Shown piece after piece: positions 33,657-41,802 of a stretch of DNA of 41,802 nt. Numbering within the stretch: position 1 is the first letter of the stretch; every line of letters starts with the position of its first letter. Source of the DNA: Bacillota bacterium. Its GTDB lineage: Bacteria > Bacillota > UBA4882 > UBA8346. The DNA lies in contig JAEVYU010000020.1 in assembly GCA_023392595.1 (NCBI GenBank), forward strand, positions 1-41,802, in the 5' to 3' direction. Made by a program: the position numbers and the translations under genes. The notes below the pieces were generated by a model. It had not been told where the DNA came from and did not search any database. It worked only from the letters and a program-made list of their open reading frames with translations.

Positions 33657-33899
33657 ATGGAAATGAACGATCTCATTGCCAGACTCAATTTCCTTTATCG
33701 CAAGCGGCAAACGCAAGGATTAAGTGTAGCGGAAATTGACGAGCAGAGTGAATTGAGAAGACAATACATTGATGTTATTAAAGGGAATGTTAAGGCGGAA
33801 TTAAGCCGGATCCGTGTGGTGGATGAAAAAGATTGCAATCACGATCACCTTCAGGACCATCATCTTTGTGGAATTGATTGTAAATTTGAAAAACATTAA
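33657..33899 (+). CDS. DUF896/UPF0291 protein with Cys/His tail
   Basis: The first 55 residues are a normal DUF896 (YnzC-type) helical hairpin: MNDLIARLNFLYRKRQTQGLSVAEIDEQSELRRQYIDVIKGN. YnzC-type proteins in Bacillus are small helical proteins of unclear role, linked to the SOS gene yneA region. The C-terminal tail CNHDHLQDHHLCGIDC (about residues 61-76) is unusual, with five histidines and three cysteines in sixteen residues, and looks like a metal-binding extension. GGGGG precedes the ATG at seven bases. The gene stands alone between the exporter pair and rpoD. Confidence 0.8.
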   Translation: MEMNDLIARLNFLYRKRQTQGLSVAEIDEQSELRRQYIDVIKGNVKAELSRIRVVDEKDCNHDHLQDHHLCGIDCKFEKH

Positions 33900-34233
33900 G
33901 CTGGGAAAGAAAAAAGATCAGAAATCTTCTGACCGGTTTTACTATCAAATATTTTTCATGGAGAAAACGAGAAATTGGAAGAAAAATTCACCTTACTTAC
34001 CCGGACATCTTTAGGAAGTTTAATATTTTGGTTGTGTTTTGCGAGTTTTTTTGGTATCATGTAAGTTCACGGCGATGAATAAAATTACAACAAACCACGA
34101 TAAATATACCATAGATCTTTCGATTTGTCAAGAGTGAATAAGCTATCGTAACAGTGTTCTTATAGTAATTGCTTCGGAATTTCCGGTTTGCACGCACCCA
34201 AAAAAACCGTTTTGGAGAGAGTAATGCAATATC
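33900..34233 (+). promoter_or_regulatory. rpoD upstream region with promoter
   Basis: The gap holds a likely sigma-A promoter, TTGTGT (34032-34037), 17-bp spacer, TATCAT (34055-34060), giving a leader of about 170 nt. Just after the DUF896 gene, TCAGAA-ATC-TTCTGA (about 33918-33932) is a short dyad that may be a weak terminator. At 34224 a 16-codon ORF with the best ribosome binding site of the region (GGAGAGAG, 34214-34221) overlaps the start of rpoD in another frame. Confidence 0.5.
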
Positions 34234-35391
34234 ATGAATTACATCAGGGGGAGAGTGAAGTCGGTATTGGATAAAGTTACTTCAGTAAAAGTCGATGTTT
34301 CCGGTTTTGATAAGTTGCCCCATCAAGGGGAAAAAGAAAACCAGAATAAAAAGAATATTGAACTTGCCCCGAAAAAGGAAGAAATTTTTCGTGCGCACGA
34401 GGGGGAACTGCTTGAGAAGCCTGAAGAAGATTTGAATGATGATGAGAGCGAAACTGACGAGTCGGAAACGACGGATATGGTGGAAGCTGATCTTGATTTA
34501 GGCTTTGAACAGGCTGAACCGGATTCAATATTGTCGGTCGACGAGTTCATCATCGATAATGTTGCGCTGGATGATCCGGTACGGATATACCTGAAGGAAA
34601 TCGGCAGGGTTCCTTTATTAAGTGGAGCGGAAGAGGTTGAACTTGCCAAACGGGTTGAACAGGGCGATGAAAATGCCAAACAGCACCTGATTGATGCCAA
34701 TTTACGATTGGTTGTCAGTATTGCCAGGCACTATATCGGACGGGGAATGTTGCTCCTGGATTTGGTGCAGGAAGGGAATTTAGGACTGATCAAAGCGGTC
34801 GAGAAATTTGATTACCGTAAAGGTTTTAAATTCAGTACCTATGCGACATGGTGGATTCGTCAGGCAATCACCAGAGCAATTGCCGACCAAGCCCGTACTA
34901 TCCGGGTACCTGTCCATATGGTGGAGACAATTAATAAATATACGCGTATCTCCAGGCAGCTCGCACAAACTCTCGGCAGGGAACCCACTTCTTCAGAAAT
35001 AGCTGCGGAGATGAGACTTACCGAGGAGAGGGTCAAGGAGATTATCAAAATTGCCCAGGAACCGGTTTCTCTAGAGACCCCTATCGGTGAAGAAGAAGAC
35101 AGTCATCTTGGAGATTTTGTAGAAGACCATGATGCCAAAGCGCCGGTGGATGCGGCATCTTTTAAATTACTCAAAGAAAAATTAGCCGAAGTGATGGGAA
35201 GTTTGACACAGCGGGAACAACAGGTTTTATGTTTGCGATTTGGTTTGGATGACGGTCGTTCCCGGACTCTTGAGGAAGTGGGTCAATATTTTCATGTCAC
35301 CCGGGAAAGAATTCGGCAGATAGAGGCTAAAGCCCTCAGAAAACTGAAACACCCCAGCCGAAGTAAGCAGTTAAGGGATTTTCTGGATTAG
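34234..35391 (+). CDS. rpoD: RNA polymerase sigma factor RpoD/SigA-type
   Basis: The 385-residue primary-type sigma-70 factor has region 1.2 (DDPVRIYLKEIGRVPLLSGAEE), region 2 with the -10 recognition and melting segment (KFSTYATWWIRQAITRAIADQ), region 3 (VETINKYTRISRQLAQTLGR), and region 4.2 with the -35 helix (TLEEVGQYFHVTRERIRQIEAKALRKL). Before region 1.2 there are about 110 residues that do not look like region 1.1 but are strongly acidic (DDDESETDESETTD-like). No dnaG lies upstream, unlike the common dnaG-rpoD pair. The ATG at 34234 has a poor site; GTG or TTG codons a little downstream are possible starts. It could be a second, paralogous RpoD. Confidence 0.92.
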   Translation: MNYIRGRVKSVLDKVTSVKVDVSGFDKLPHQGEKENQNKKNIELAPKKEEIFRAHEGELLEKPEEDLNDDESETDESETTDMVEADLDLGFEQAEPDSILSVDEFIIDNVALDDPVRIYLKEIGRVPLLSGAEEVELAKRVEQGDENAKQHLIDANLRLVVSIARHYIGRGMLLLDLVQEGNLGLIKAVEKFDYRKGFKFSTYATWWIRQAITRAIADQARTIRVPVHMVETINKYTRISRQLAQTLGREPTSSEIAAEMRLTEERVKEIIKIAQEPVSLETPIGEEEDSHLGDFVEDHDAKAPVDAASFKLLKEKLAEVMGSLTQREQQVLCLRFGLDDGRSRTLEEVGQYFHVTRERIRQIEAKALRKLKHPSRSKQLRDFLD

Positions 35392-35446
35392 AATTTAGAA
35401 TTATTGGAACCGTATGGATAAATAATGTCAACTGGATGAACCCCGC

Positions 35447-35489
35447 TCCCCTCTTTACGGAATTTTATAAAAGAGGGGAGTTTTTTTTA
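35447..35489. terminator. Bidirectional terminator between rpoD and the exporter operon
   Basis: CTCCCCTCTTT (35447-35457) pairs perfectly with AAAGAGGGGAG (35471-35481), followed by eight Ts on the + strand. It stops rpoD transcription and, read on the other strand, lies just beyond the end of the membrane fusion protein gene, so it could serve both. Confidence 0.9.
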
Positions 35490-35500
35490 CCTGTTTCATT

Positions 35501-36397
35501 TTATTTCACCCTTATTTTAGCTTCCACGGACATTCCCGGCAATAAAACCATGGAACCCGGAACCCGGTCAAGCAGGACTTTTACCGGGACCTTTTGAGTG
35601 GTTTTGGTGGTATCGCTTATTTGAAAAGGAGGGTCGGCTATTTTGGCGGCAATTTGAGTAACCCGGCCTTTTAACGGGCGTCCCGGATAAGCATCCACAT
35701 CAACTTCCACCGATTGCCCGGGGTGGATCAGCCTGATTTTGGTTTCTTCATAATTGGCGGTAACCCAGATGTGATTTAAGTCGTTAATCAAAAAGATAAC
35801 TTGGCCGGCTTGGGCCACCTCGCCGGGCATTACGGAACGTTTGGCGATAATTCCGGAAATGGGAGCCAGTATATGGGTATTTTTCAGTTGGGTTTGAATC
35901 ACTCCCAACTGAGCCCGGGTGTTACTTACTTGGTCGAGAGATATTTTATATTGGACTTTGGCTGTATCGAGAGCACTCTTTGTATGATCATATTGCTCTT
36001 TGGAAATGACTCCTCCTTTAAATTGGAGTTCGGCGCGGTCGAAATCATCCTGGGCTTTTTTAAGGTTGACTTTACTTAAGGTCACATTTTCTTCGGCAGA
36101 CACCAGTCCGGTGCTGTCTTGGTTCTCCTCGGCCTTTAAATCGGAATCGTCAAGCTCTGCCAGTAATTGTCCAATGGTCACCTTTGCGCCCTCATTAACA
36201 GTTAAGCTGCGGATACGGCCCATCATTTTGGAACTGACCGATACATGATCACCATCAATGGATGCATCATCGGTATACACATACTTGAATGAATTGATCC
36301 AGTAATACAGGCCTCCTAATCCGACAGTGAAGAGGACGGCCAGGATGATTCCTCCGATGAGTATGGGTTTTTTGTGTTCAGGGGTTTTGGTTGGCAT
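35501..36397 (-). CDS. HlyD/EmrA-type membrane fusion protein
   Basis: The 298-residue periplasmic-adaptor-like protein has one N-terminal membrane helix (PILIGGIILAVLFTVGLGGL), the EmrA signature YTDDASIDGDHVSVSSKMMGRI, a lipoyl half-motif, a coiled-coil hairpin (about residues 85-165), and the returning lipoyl/barrel part (NTHILAPISGIIAKRSVMPG). The true start is ATG 36397 with GGAAGG upstream; the longer frame only extends into the preceding ABC gene. It is the last gene of a three-gene operon with the two ABC half-transporters. Such adaptors link an inner-membrane pump to the outer membrane or wall. No outer-membrane channel gene is nearby. Confidence 0.9.
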   Translation of the reverse strand: MPTKTPEHKKPILIGGIILAVLFTVGLGGLYYWINSFKYVYTDDASIDGDHVSVSSKMMGRIRSLTVNEGAKVTIGQLLAELDDSDLKAEENQDSTGLVSAEENVTLSKVNLKKAQDDFDRAELQFKGGVISKEQYDHTKSALDTAKVQYKISLDQVSNTRAQLGVIQTQLKNTHILAPISGIIAKRSVMPGEVAQAGQVIFLINDLNHIWVTANYEETKIRLIHPGQSVEVDVDAYPGRPLKGRVTQIAAKIADPPFQISDTTKTTQKVPVKVLLDRVPGSMVLLPGMSVEAKIRVK

Positions 36398-36440
36398 GAA
36401 TTTTTCTTCCTTCCTGTATTTTAATTCTTCATTTATGCTG

Positions 36441-38348
36441 CTATACTGCCTGCTCATCCGTGTAGGCGCCGGTAAATTGGCTGTTATAAAGATCGGCATA
36501 AAAGCCGCCTTGGGCAATGAGCTCTTGGTGGTTTCCCATTTCGATGATGGTACCGTTGTTCATCACGAGGATTAATTCTGCATCGCGAATGGTTGAAAGC
36601 CGGTGGGCGATTACAAAACTGGTTCTGTCCTTCATCAGTTCTTTCATGGCTTTTTGAATATATACCTCAGTCCTCGTATCCACGCTGCTGGTGGCTTCAT
36701 CAAGGATCAGGATAACCGGATCGGCCAGGATAGCGCGGGCTATGGTTAATAGTTGCTTTTCACCTTGAGAAATATTGGATGCTTCTTCATTCAGCACCGT
36801 ATGATAGCCATCCGGCAGCGCGCGAATGAAATGATCGGCATGAGCTGCTTTAGCGGCCGCCACGATTTCTTCATCGCCGACGCCTTCTTTGCCATAGGCG
36901 ATATTTTCCTTGATGGTGCCGTTAAATAACCAGGTATCTTGAAGCACCATACCGAACATGGTTCGGAGGTCGCCTCTTTTGAGATCGCGAATGTCGACAC
37001 CGTCGATAGTTATCTTGCCGCCGTTGATTTCGTAAAACCGCATGAGCAAGTTTACCAGGGTGGTCTTGCCGGCCCCGGTAGGCCCCACAATAGCAATGGT
37101 TTGACCCGGCTTAACATCGATATTCATGTTTTCCATCAGTGTGACGCCTTCTTTATAACCGAATTTAACATTTTGGAATTGAACTGCGCCTTGAGGATGT
37201 TCAATCCTCTTGGCATCGGCTTTTTCGGGTATCTCTTCCCCTTCATCCAGAATTTCGAAAACTCTTTCCGCCGAAGCGATGGTTGATTGGAGGATATTTG
37301 CAATATTGGCGGTCTGTACAATCGGCTGCGAGAATTGCTGGGAATATTGAATAAAGGCCTGGACATCCCCGAGTTCGATTTTCTTTTTAATGACATAAAT
37401 ACCGCCGACCGCGCAGACAATCACATATCCGATATTGCTGATAAACTGCATGGCCGGGAAAATAACCCCGGAGACAAACTGGGCGCGCCATCCGGAACTA
37501 TAAAGCCTGTCGTTGATTTCGTTGAATTCCCGGATGGACTTCTCTTCGCGGCGAAAGGCCTTCACAATCTTGTGACCGGTCAACATCTCCTCAACATGAC
37601 CATTCAAAGCGCCGATTTCTTTTTGTTGGGCGGCAAAATTTTTCTGGGAACTTTTGGCGATGAATGCGGTTAAACCAAAAGAAACCGGTAAAGTGACCAG
37701 TGTAATCAAGGTCAGCATGGGACTGATGGTCAGCATCATCATGATTACTCCAATAATGGTACATATTGAAGTAATGAGCTGGGTCAGGCTTTGTTGCAAA
37801 GTATTACTGACATTGTCGATATCATTGGTAACCCGGCTCATAATCTCGCCATGGGAACGGGAATCGAAGTACTTTAAAGGTAAACGGGCCAGCTTGTCGT
37901 TGACATCCCGCCTCATCGCAAAAACCGTTTTCTGGGACACTCCCGCCATGACATATTGTTGGATATAAGTAAATACAGCGCTGATGATATAAAACCCAAT
38001 GAGAATCAGAATGATGGCGCCGATATATTTGAAATCAATGGATGGCACAGGCTGATGCCGCATGTAGGCCACGTACTTTCCGATTAAACCGTTCATCAAG
38101 CGGGTTGTTGCTTTACCAAGGATTTTAGGGCCTAAAACACTAAAAATAGTGCTTAAAATGGAGAAAGAAAACACGATGGTTAGTTGGGCGCGAAAAGGAC
38201 TTAGATAAATCAAAAGCCGTTTCACGGTGCCTTTGACATCTTTGGCTTTTTCAGCGGGACCTCTCATGGGCCCCCCGCCAAACCCGCCCCCCGGTCTTCC
38301 TCCTCCGGGTCCTGCAGCTGCACCGGATTTTCGTTGTTCCGCACTCAT
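36441..38348 (-). CDS. ABC exporter half-transporter, Gly-rich N-terminus
   Basis: The 635-residue ABCB-type protein opens with a Gly/Pro/Arg-rich stretch (GPGGGRPGGGFGGGPMRG), a six-helix membrane domain follows, then the ATPase domain with GPTGAGKTT, signature ISQGEKQ, Walker B VILILDEATSSVD (catalytic glutamate present) and IVIAHRLST-type switch (FVIAHRLST). ATG 38348 is chosen: AGGAGG lies eight bases before it, whereas the GTG at 38357 touches that site. It pairs with the degenerate half-transporter encoded just upstream (38386-40113). The genes are separated by 37 bp and followed by the membrane fusion protein gene. Confidence 0.94.
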   Translation of the reverse strand: MSAEQRKSGAAAGPGGGRPGGGFGGGPMRGPAEKAKDVKGTVKRLLIYLSPFRAQLTIVFSFSILSTIFSVLGPKILGKATTRLMNGLIGKYVAYMRHQPVPSIDFKYIGAIILILIGFYIISAVFTYIQQYVMAGVSQKTVFAMRRDVNDKLARLPLKYFDSRSHGEIMSRVTNDIDNVSNTLQQSLTQLITSICTIIGVIMMMLTISPMLTLITLVTLPVSFGLTAFIAKSSQKNFAAQQKEIGALNGHVEEMLTGHKIVKAFRREEKSIREFNEINDRLYSSGWRAQFVSGVIFPAMQFISNIGYVIVCAVGGIYVIKKKIELGDVQAFIQYSQQFSQPIVQTANIANILQSTIASAERVFEILDEGEEIPEKADAKRIEHPQGAVQFQNVKFGYKEGVTLMENMNIDVKPGQTIAIVGPTGAGKTTLVNLLMRFYEINGGKITIDGVDIRDLKRGDLRTMFGMVLQDTWLFNGTIKENIAYGKEGVGDEEIVAAAKAAHADHFIRALPDGYHTVLNEEASNISQGEKQLLTIARAILADPVILILDEATSSVDTRTEVYIQKAMKELMKDRTSFVIAHRLSTIRDAELILVMNNGTIIEMGNHQELIAQGGFYADLYNSQFTGAYTDEQAV

Positions 38349-38385
38349 GGCGACCACCTCCTGCGGCTATGCCGTATCAAAAAGA

Positions 38386-40113
38386 TCATGCAATCTCCTC
38401 CTCTGAAAGTTGTGAAGCCACGATCTCACGATAAACATCACAACTTTGATATAATTCTTTATGCGTTCCCATCCCGGCTATTTTTCCTTCATCCAAAACG
38501 ATGATCCGGTCGGCATCCATGATGGTGGCCACCCGTTGTCCGACAATGATTACAGTAGCGTCAGCCGTTTCTTTTCTTAAGGCTGCCCGTAATTTGGCAT
38601 CGGTTTTGAAATCCAGGGCCGAGAAGCTGTCATCAAAAACATAAATCTCCGGCTTGCCGACGAGGGCCCGGGCGATGGACAAGCGTTGTTTTTGACCGCC
38701 CGATACATTGGTCCCGCCCTCGGCGATGATTGAAAGATAGCCGTCTTTCATGCCGGATATAAATTCCGTCGCTTGGGAGATCTCCGCCGCGTGTTGCACT
38801 TCAGCGTCGGTGGCTGTTTCCTTGCCATAGCGGATATTATCGGCAATGGTTCCGCTGAAAAGAATGGCCTTCTGCGGAACCAGCCCAATCTTGGAACGCA
38901 GAGTCTCCTGAGAGAGCTCTCTTACATCGATACCGTCAATTTCAACACTCCCGCCGCTTACATCGTAAAAACGGGGAATTAAATTAATCAATGTTGATTT
39001 CCCTGAACCGGTACTGCCAATAATTGCGGTAACCTCACCGGGATGGGCCTCAAAAGAAATATTTTCGATAGCCGGCTCCTGGGCGCCGTGATAATGGAAG
39101 GAGACATTCTTGAATTGCAAATATCCTCTTTGGTTGGCTGCCGGTTTGGGATGCTCCGGATCGTTGATTTCCGGAATGGTTTCCAAAACTTCATTGACCC
39201 GGACGGCAGCCGCCTGCGCCCTGGGGATCATGATGAACATCATCATGGCCATGACGATCGCGAACATGATTTGCATGGCATATTGCAAAAATGCCATCAT
39301 ATCCCCGATATTGGTCAAGCCCCTTTCAATATAAGTGCTGCCGAACCAAATAACCGAAAGGGTGGTTAAATTCATTAACAACATCATCACCGGCATCATG
39401 CTGGCCATAATTTGATTGACCCGGATGGAGGTCTCCGTAAGATCAAGGTTGGCCAGATGAAACCGCCTTTTTTGATCATCGTTGCGGTTAAAAGCCCGGA
39501 TGACCCGGATGCCGATTAAGGATTCCCGGACGACCAGGTTGATTTGGTCCAGTTTACTCTGAATCACCTGAAATAGAGGAAACCCTTTTCGGGCAATCAA
39601 TAAAATGGCTGTTAGCAAAAGCGGAACAATGGTGATGATCACCCAGGCCAAATGTTTATCTTTGGATACCGCCATAATAATGGCCCCTATACACATCAGG
39701 GGTGATAAAATCACCATCCGCATGGCAAACATCATCACATTCTGAATTTGGGTAATATCATTGGTGCTTCGGGTCACCAGAGAAGGTGTACCGAATTTAT
39801 CGAATTCATTCAATGAAAAGTTTGTAACATGGTTAAAGATCTCATTTCGAATGATACGGCCCAATCCCATGGCAATTTGGGATGATAACAAGCTGGCTGA
39901 AATAGCGCAGATGGAACCTGCCAAAGCTACCAGCAGCATGATCCCGCCGGTTTTGGTGATATAACCGATATCGCCATTAATGATTCCGCTATCGACGATA
40001 TCCGACATCAGCGTCGGCAGGTATAAAGAAGCCATGGCCTGCAAAAATACCAAAATAACCAGGGCGGTAAGGGGAATGGCATATGGCTTTAAAAATCGGA
40101 ATAATTTGAACAT
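38386..40113 (-). CDS. ABC exporter half-transporter (degenerate site)
   Basis: The first gene of the second exporter operon encodes a 575-residue protein with a six-helix domain and ATPase domain: Walker A GSTGSGKST, signature VSGGQKQR, Walker B IYVFDDSFSALD with aspartate in place of the catalytic glutamate, and glutamine in place of the switch histidine (IIVGQRVAT). It is thus the degenerate half of a heterodimer with the 36441-38348 product. ATG 40113 has GGAG at good spacing; the frame is open to 40146 but without a site. The family includes multidrug and lipid exporters; the substrate is not shown. Confidence 0.93.
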   Translation of the reverse strand: MFKLFRFLKPYAIPLTALVILVFLQAMASLYLPTLMSDIVDSGIINGDIGYITKTGGIMLLVALAGSICAISASLLSSQIAMGLGRIIRNEIFNHVTNFSLNEFDKFGTPSLVTRSTNDITQIQNVMMFAMRMVILSPLMCIGAIIMAVSKDKHLAWVIITIVPLLLTAILLIARKGFPLFQVIQSKLDQINLVVRESLIGIRVIRAFNRNDDQKRRFHLANLDLTETSIRVNQIMASMMPVMMLLMNLTTLSVIWFGSTYIERGLTNIGDMMAFLQYAMQIMFAIVMAMMMFIMIPRAQAAAVRVNEVLETIPEINDPEHPKPAANQRGYLQFKNVSFHYHGAQEPAIENISFEAHPGEVTAIIGSTGSGKSTLINLIPRFYDVSGGSVEIDGIDVRELSQETLRSKIGLVPQKAILFSGTIADNIRYGKETATDAEVQHAAEISQATEFISGMKDGYLSIIAEGGTNVSGGQKQRLSIARALVGKPEIYVFDDSFSALDFKTDAKLRAALRKETADATVIIVGQRVATIMDADRIIVLDEGKIAGMGTHKELYQSCDVYREIVASQLSEEEIA

Positions 40114-40504
40114 GAAAGCATCTCCAGTCTTGAAAATGAAAATCAAATGAACCCGGCCATTTTCGATTGGCTTATTTGTGTTGATATTCGCAAGACAGCC
40201 ATAAAAAATTCCTTCGCCTTAACAACGATTGACTTTGGTATTTATTGCGGAGTCCGCCCTAAAAAAGAGTGGAAAACCATGAGGTATTTTGAAAATTTTA
40301 GGATATGCAGCTTTGGAGTGGGTTATTCAAATTTTGACGGCTAAGCATTATTAGTTTATGATGGCCCTTATTGATAGTTAGCGGGTGATGGTAAAAAACT
40401 TTTTAAAATTCATTTGACTTTGTCGGGCTGCGAGATTGGTGAGTGTTGCTTATTTTTAAAGTTTATGGTTTGTTTAAGCTTTGCTTCAAAATACGTTACA
40501 AATA
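40114..40504. other. Divergent intergenic region, no gene seen
   Basis: About 390 bp lie between the exporter operon (leftward) and the promoter of the SGNH hydrolase gene (rightward). A 65-codon ORF (40147-40344) opens here but has no ribosome binding site and no recognisable family. The region must hold the leftward promoter of the exporter operon, but no clear -35/-10 pair was identified. Confidence 0.4.
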
Positions 40505-40533
40505 TTGACTTTTCCGGACAGCCTTTTTATACT
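40505..40533 (+). promoter_or_regulatory. Sigma-A promoter of the SGNH hydrolase gene
   Basis: TTGACT (40505-40510) and TATACT (40528-40533) are separated by 17 bp, about 35 bp before the gene start. Confidence 0.75.
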
Positions 40534-40568
40534 GAAAATAGTACCAAAATATTCAAGAGGTATGGATC

Positions 40569-41318
40569 ATGAATCAACAAACCCCTAAGAATATCTGTAA
40601 ATATCTGGTTTCGGGCGACTCTATATCCAGGGGAGTCATCTATGATGAAGCAAAGCAAAAATATGTGGTTTTAGCCGACAACTATGTGGCGTTACTTCAA
40701 AAGAGACTTGCCGGGGCGGTTTCCAATACGGCCAAGTTTGGGAATACTTTGATGAAGGGTATATCAAGGCTAAGAGACGACATTATCAAAGACAAACCGG
40801 ATATTGTGTTAATTGAATACGGCGGCAACGACTGCGATTATGACTGGGAGAAAATTGCCAGTTTTCCCGAGGGGATTCATGAACCCAAGACCGATTTTAA
40901 CCAGTTCGAAAAGACATTAATCACGACGGTGGAATTTCTGAAGAATCGTAAGGTTATCCCGGTTTTGATGACCCTGCCGCCGCTCAATGCGGACCGCTAT
41001 TTGAAATGGGTCAGCAAAAACAACCCTCTGGCCGAAACGAATATTTTAAAATGGCTGGGGAGCGTTACCAAGATTTATTGGTGGCAAGAGCGTTACAGTT
41101 CGACGATTATCCGGGTGGCCGAGGCGACCAAAACCCGTTGGATCGATATTCGGGGAGCATTTCTCCAGTATCCCGATTTTAATAAGTTTTTATGCGTGGA
41201 TGGGATTCACCCCAATGGGGAAGGACACCGGATTATCGCGGACAAGGTATTGGAGTATATCGCAACGGAGTATGCCTTTTTATTAAAAGAGAGTAATGGG
41301 CTGGCGACGGAAGGGTGA
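40569..41318 (+). CDS. SGNH/GDSL-family hydrolase
   Basis: The 249-residue esterase or acetylhydrolase has block I SGDSISRGV (nucleophile serine, about residues 16-24), an asparagine block around AKFGNTLMKG, block III GGNDCDYD, and block V DGIHPNGEGH with the catalytic aspartate and histidine. There is no signal peptide, so it is probably cytosolic. Such enzymes deacetylate or de-esterify sugars, lipids or nucleosides. The gene appears to be a single-gene unit with its own promoter. Confidence 0.9.
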   Translation: MNQQTPKNICKYLVSGDSISRGVIYDEAKQKYVVLADNYVALLQKRLAGAVSNTAKFGNTLMKGISRLRDDIIKDKPDIVLIEYGGNDCDYDWEKIASFPEGIHEPKTDFNQFEKTLITTVEFLKNRKVIPVLMTLPPLNADRYLKWVSKNNPLAETNILKWLGSVTKIYWWQERYSSTIIRVAEATKTRWIDIRGAFLQYPDFNKFLCVDGIHPNGEGHRIIADKVLEYIATEYAFLLKESNGLATEG

Positions 41319-41575
41319 AGCCCGCCGACGATCGGCTTATGCCGGCTTAAACAATGGCAGTCCAGGATCATCCATTATGAAAAGCTATATGAGTTGAAAT
41401 AAATTTTGTTGTTATCAGAAATCACTGTTAGAAGTAAACGCCTATTTGACCTAACCCTTGCCCCAATGTTATCAGGCAAAGAATACATATTCTGGAAAAA
41501 CAAAATGCAAGCCGGAAAGTTGGTCTTTGACCTCTCTCTTGCTCTCCCCCAATGGAGTTTTTTTAATGAAGCGGA
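41319..41575. other. Intergenic region, no gene supported
   Basis: A 61-codon ORF starts at 41406 and continues into the left arm of the 41576-41653 inverted repeat. It has no ribosome binding site and no family resemblance. Nothing else was recognised here. Confidence 0.4.
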
Positions 41576-41653
41576 TTCAGTGGGAGAGTAACCGATGACT
41601 TCGTAGTCTAAAAGCTTTTGGAGATCAACGGCTGGGGTTACTCTTCCACTGAA
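41576..41653. repeat. 18-bp inverted repeat around a 42-bp centre
   Basis: TTCAGTGGGAGAGTAACC (41576-41593) is matched in inverse orientation by GGTTACTCTTCCACTGAA (41636-41653), with one mismatch in 18. The 42-bp centre contains AAAGCTTTT. There is no U-tract. It may be a small palindromic mobile element or a fragment of one, close to the intron at the window end. Confidence 0.7.
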
Positions 41654-41714
41654 ATAACTACTTTGAATAACATCTTTGGGGAAGAGCCCGCCTTTCGAGA
41701 AAGGCGCGAGTTAG

Positions 41715-41802
41715 GTGCGTGCCTAGATTAAGATTCCGATTGCTAACTGGTGAAAGTCCAGTCCGGGTAATGGTCAAGCAGCCCGGTAGCTGACAACCAA
41801 CA
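41715..41802 (+). mobile_element. Probable group II intron, 5' end (cut by window edge)
   Basis: GTGCGTGCC at 41715 fits the 5' GUGYG boundary of bacterial group II introns. What follows (CTGGTGAAAGTCCAG ... GGTCAAGCAGCCCGG, about 41757-41787) looks like the domain I sequence of such introns. Directly upstream, at 41689-41706, is a perfect hairpin (CGCCTTTC-GA-GAAAGGCG); bacterial class C introns insert behind such hairpins or terminators. The reverse transcriptase ORF and 3' domains would lie beyond the window. Confidence 0.7.

Noticed and set aside
40147..40344. 65-codon ORF upstream of the SGNH hydrolase gene
   Set aside because: No ribosome binding site, no recognisable domain, and it occupies the region that should hold the divergent promoters.

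Overview
The window looks like chromosome from an anaerobic, hydrogen-metabolising member of the Bacillota (clostridial grade). Evidence: an [FeFe]-hydrogenase maturation operon with the small TM1266-type regulator and aspA, a glycine-type T-box leader, one-chain glycyl-tRNA synthetase, SpoIIM-like and DUF896 proteins, strong AGGAGG-type ribosome binding sites, and sigma-A promoters with 17-bp spacers. Two features hint at a two-membrane (diderm) envelope: a sugar-binding protein whose signal peptide has no lipobox cysteine, and a HlyD/EmrA-type membrane fusion protein beside ABC exporter genes. A lineage such as Hydrogenispora/Limnochordia would fit, but that is inference; no rRNA or other taxonomic marker is present.

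Layout. 1-2.3 kb: the start of a probable IS5-type transposase at the left edge, then queH, a DUF2905 membrane protein, recO and a DUF4342 protein. 2.4-2.6 kb: a 42-bp tandem repeat. 2.8-7.7 kb: a NarL-type two-component system followed by an ABC system with two paralogous FtsX-like permeases around one ATPase. 7.9-14.5 kb: a thioesterase, then promoter - unidentified leader RNA - terminator - hydG - aspA - hydF - TM1266-type gene - hydE. No hydrogenase structural gene lies in the window. 14.5-17.2 kb: a DMT transporter with its AraC-type regulator, divergent from a second AraC-type regulator. 17.3-24.2 kb: a sugar operon with a split transketolase (C-terminal half first), an ABC importer without its ATPase, a GntR/FCD regulator and a DUF4867 protein. 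Its promoter overlaps a GTATAC-rich operator-like array, and a palindromic MITE-like element sits between the binding-protein and first permease genes.

24.3-28.1 kb: a second DMT transporter, a DUF2000 protein, and a T-box leader (GGC specifier, discriminator-pairing A) upstream of a SpoIIM-like membrane protein and glyQS. 28.4-33.4 kb: a cyclic-nucleotide-binding/DUF2225 fusion and a pair of ABC exporter half-transporters. 33.6-35.4 kb: a DUF896 protein with a Cys/His tail and a primary-type sigma factor. 35.5-40.1 kb: a second ABC exporter pair plus a membrane fusion protein. 40.5-41.8 kb: an SGNH hydrolase, an 18-bp inverted repeat and the probable 5' end of a group II intron that runs off the window.

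Most genes belong to known families. The best candidates for something undescribed are the structured leader and terminator directly in front of hydG, the operator array of the transketolase/ABC operon, the SpoIIM-like gene placed under a glycine T-box, and the domain fusions and tails noted in the findings. No CRISPR array, tRNA or rRNA was seen.
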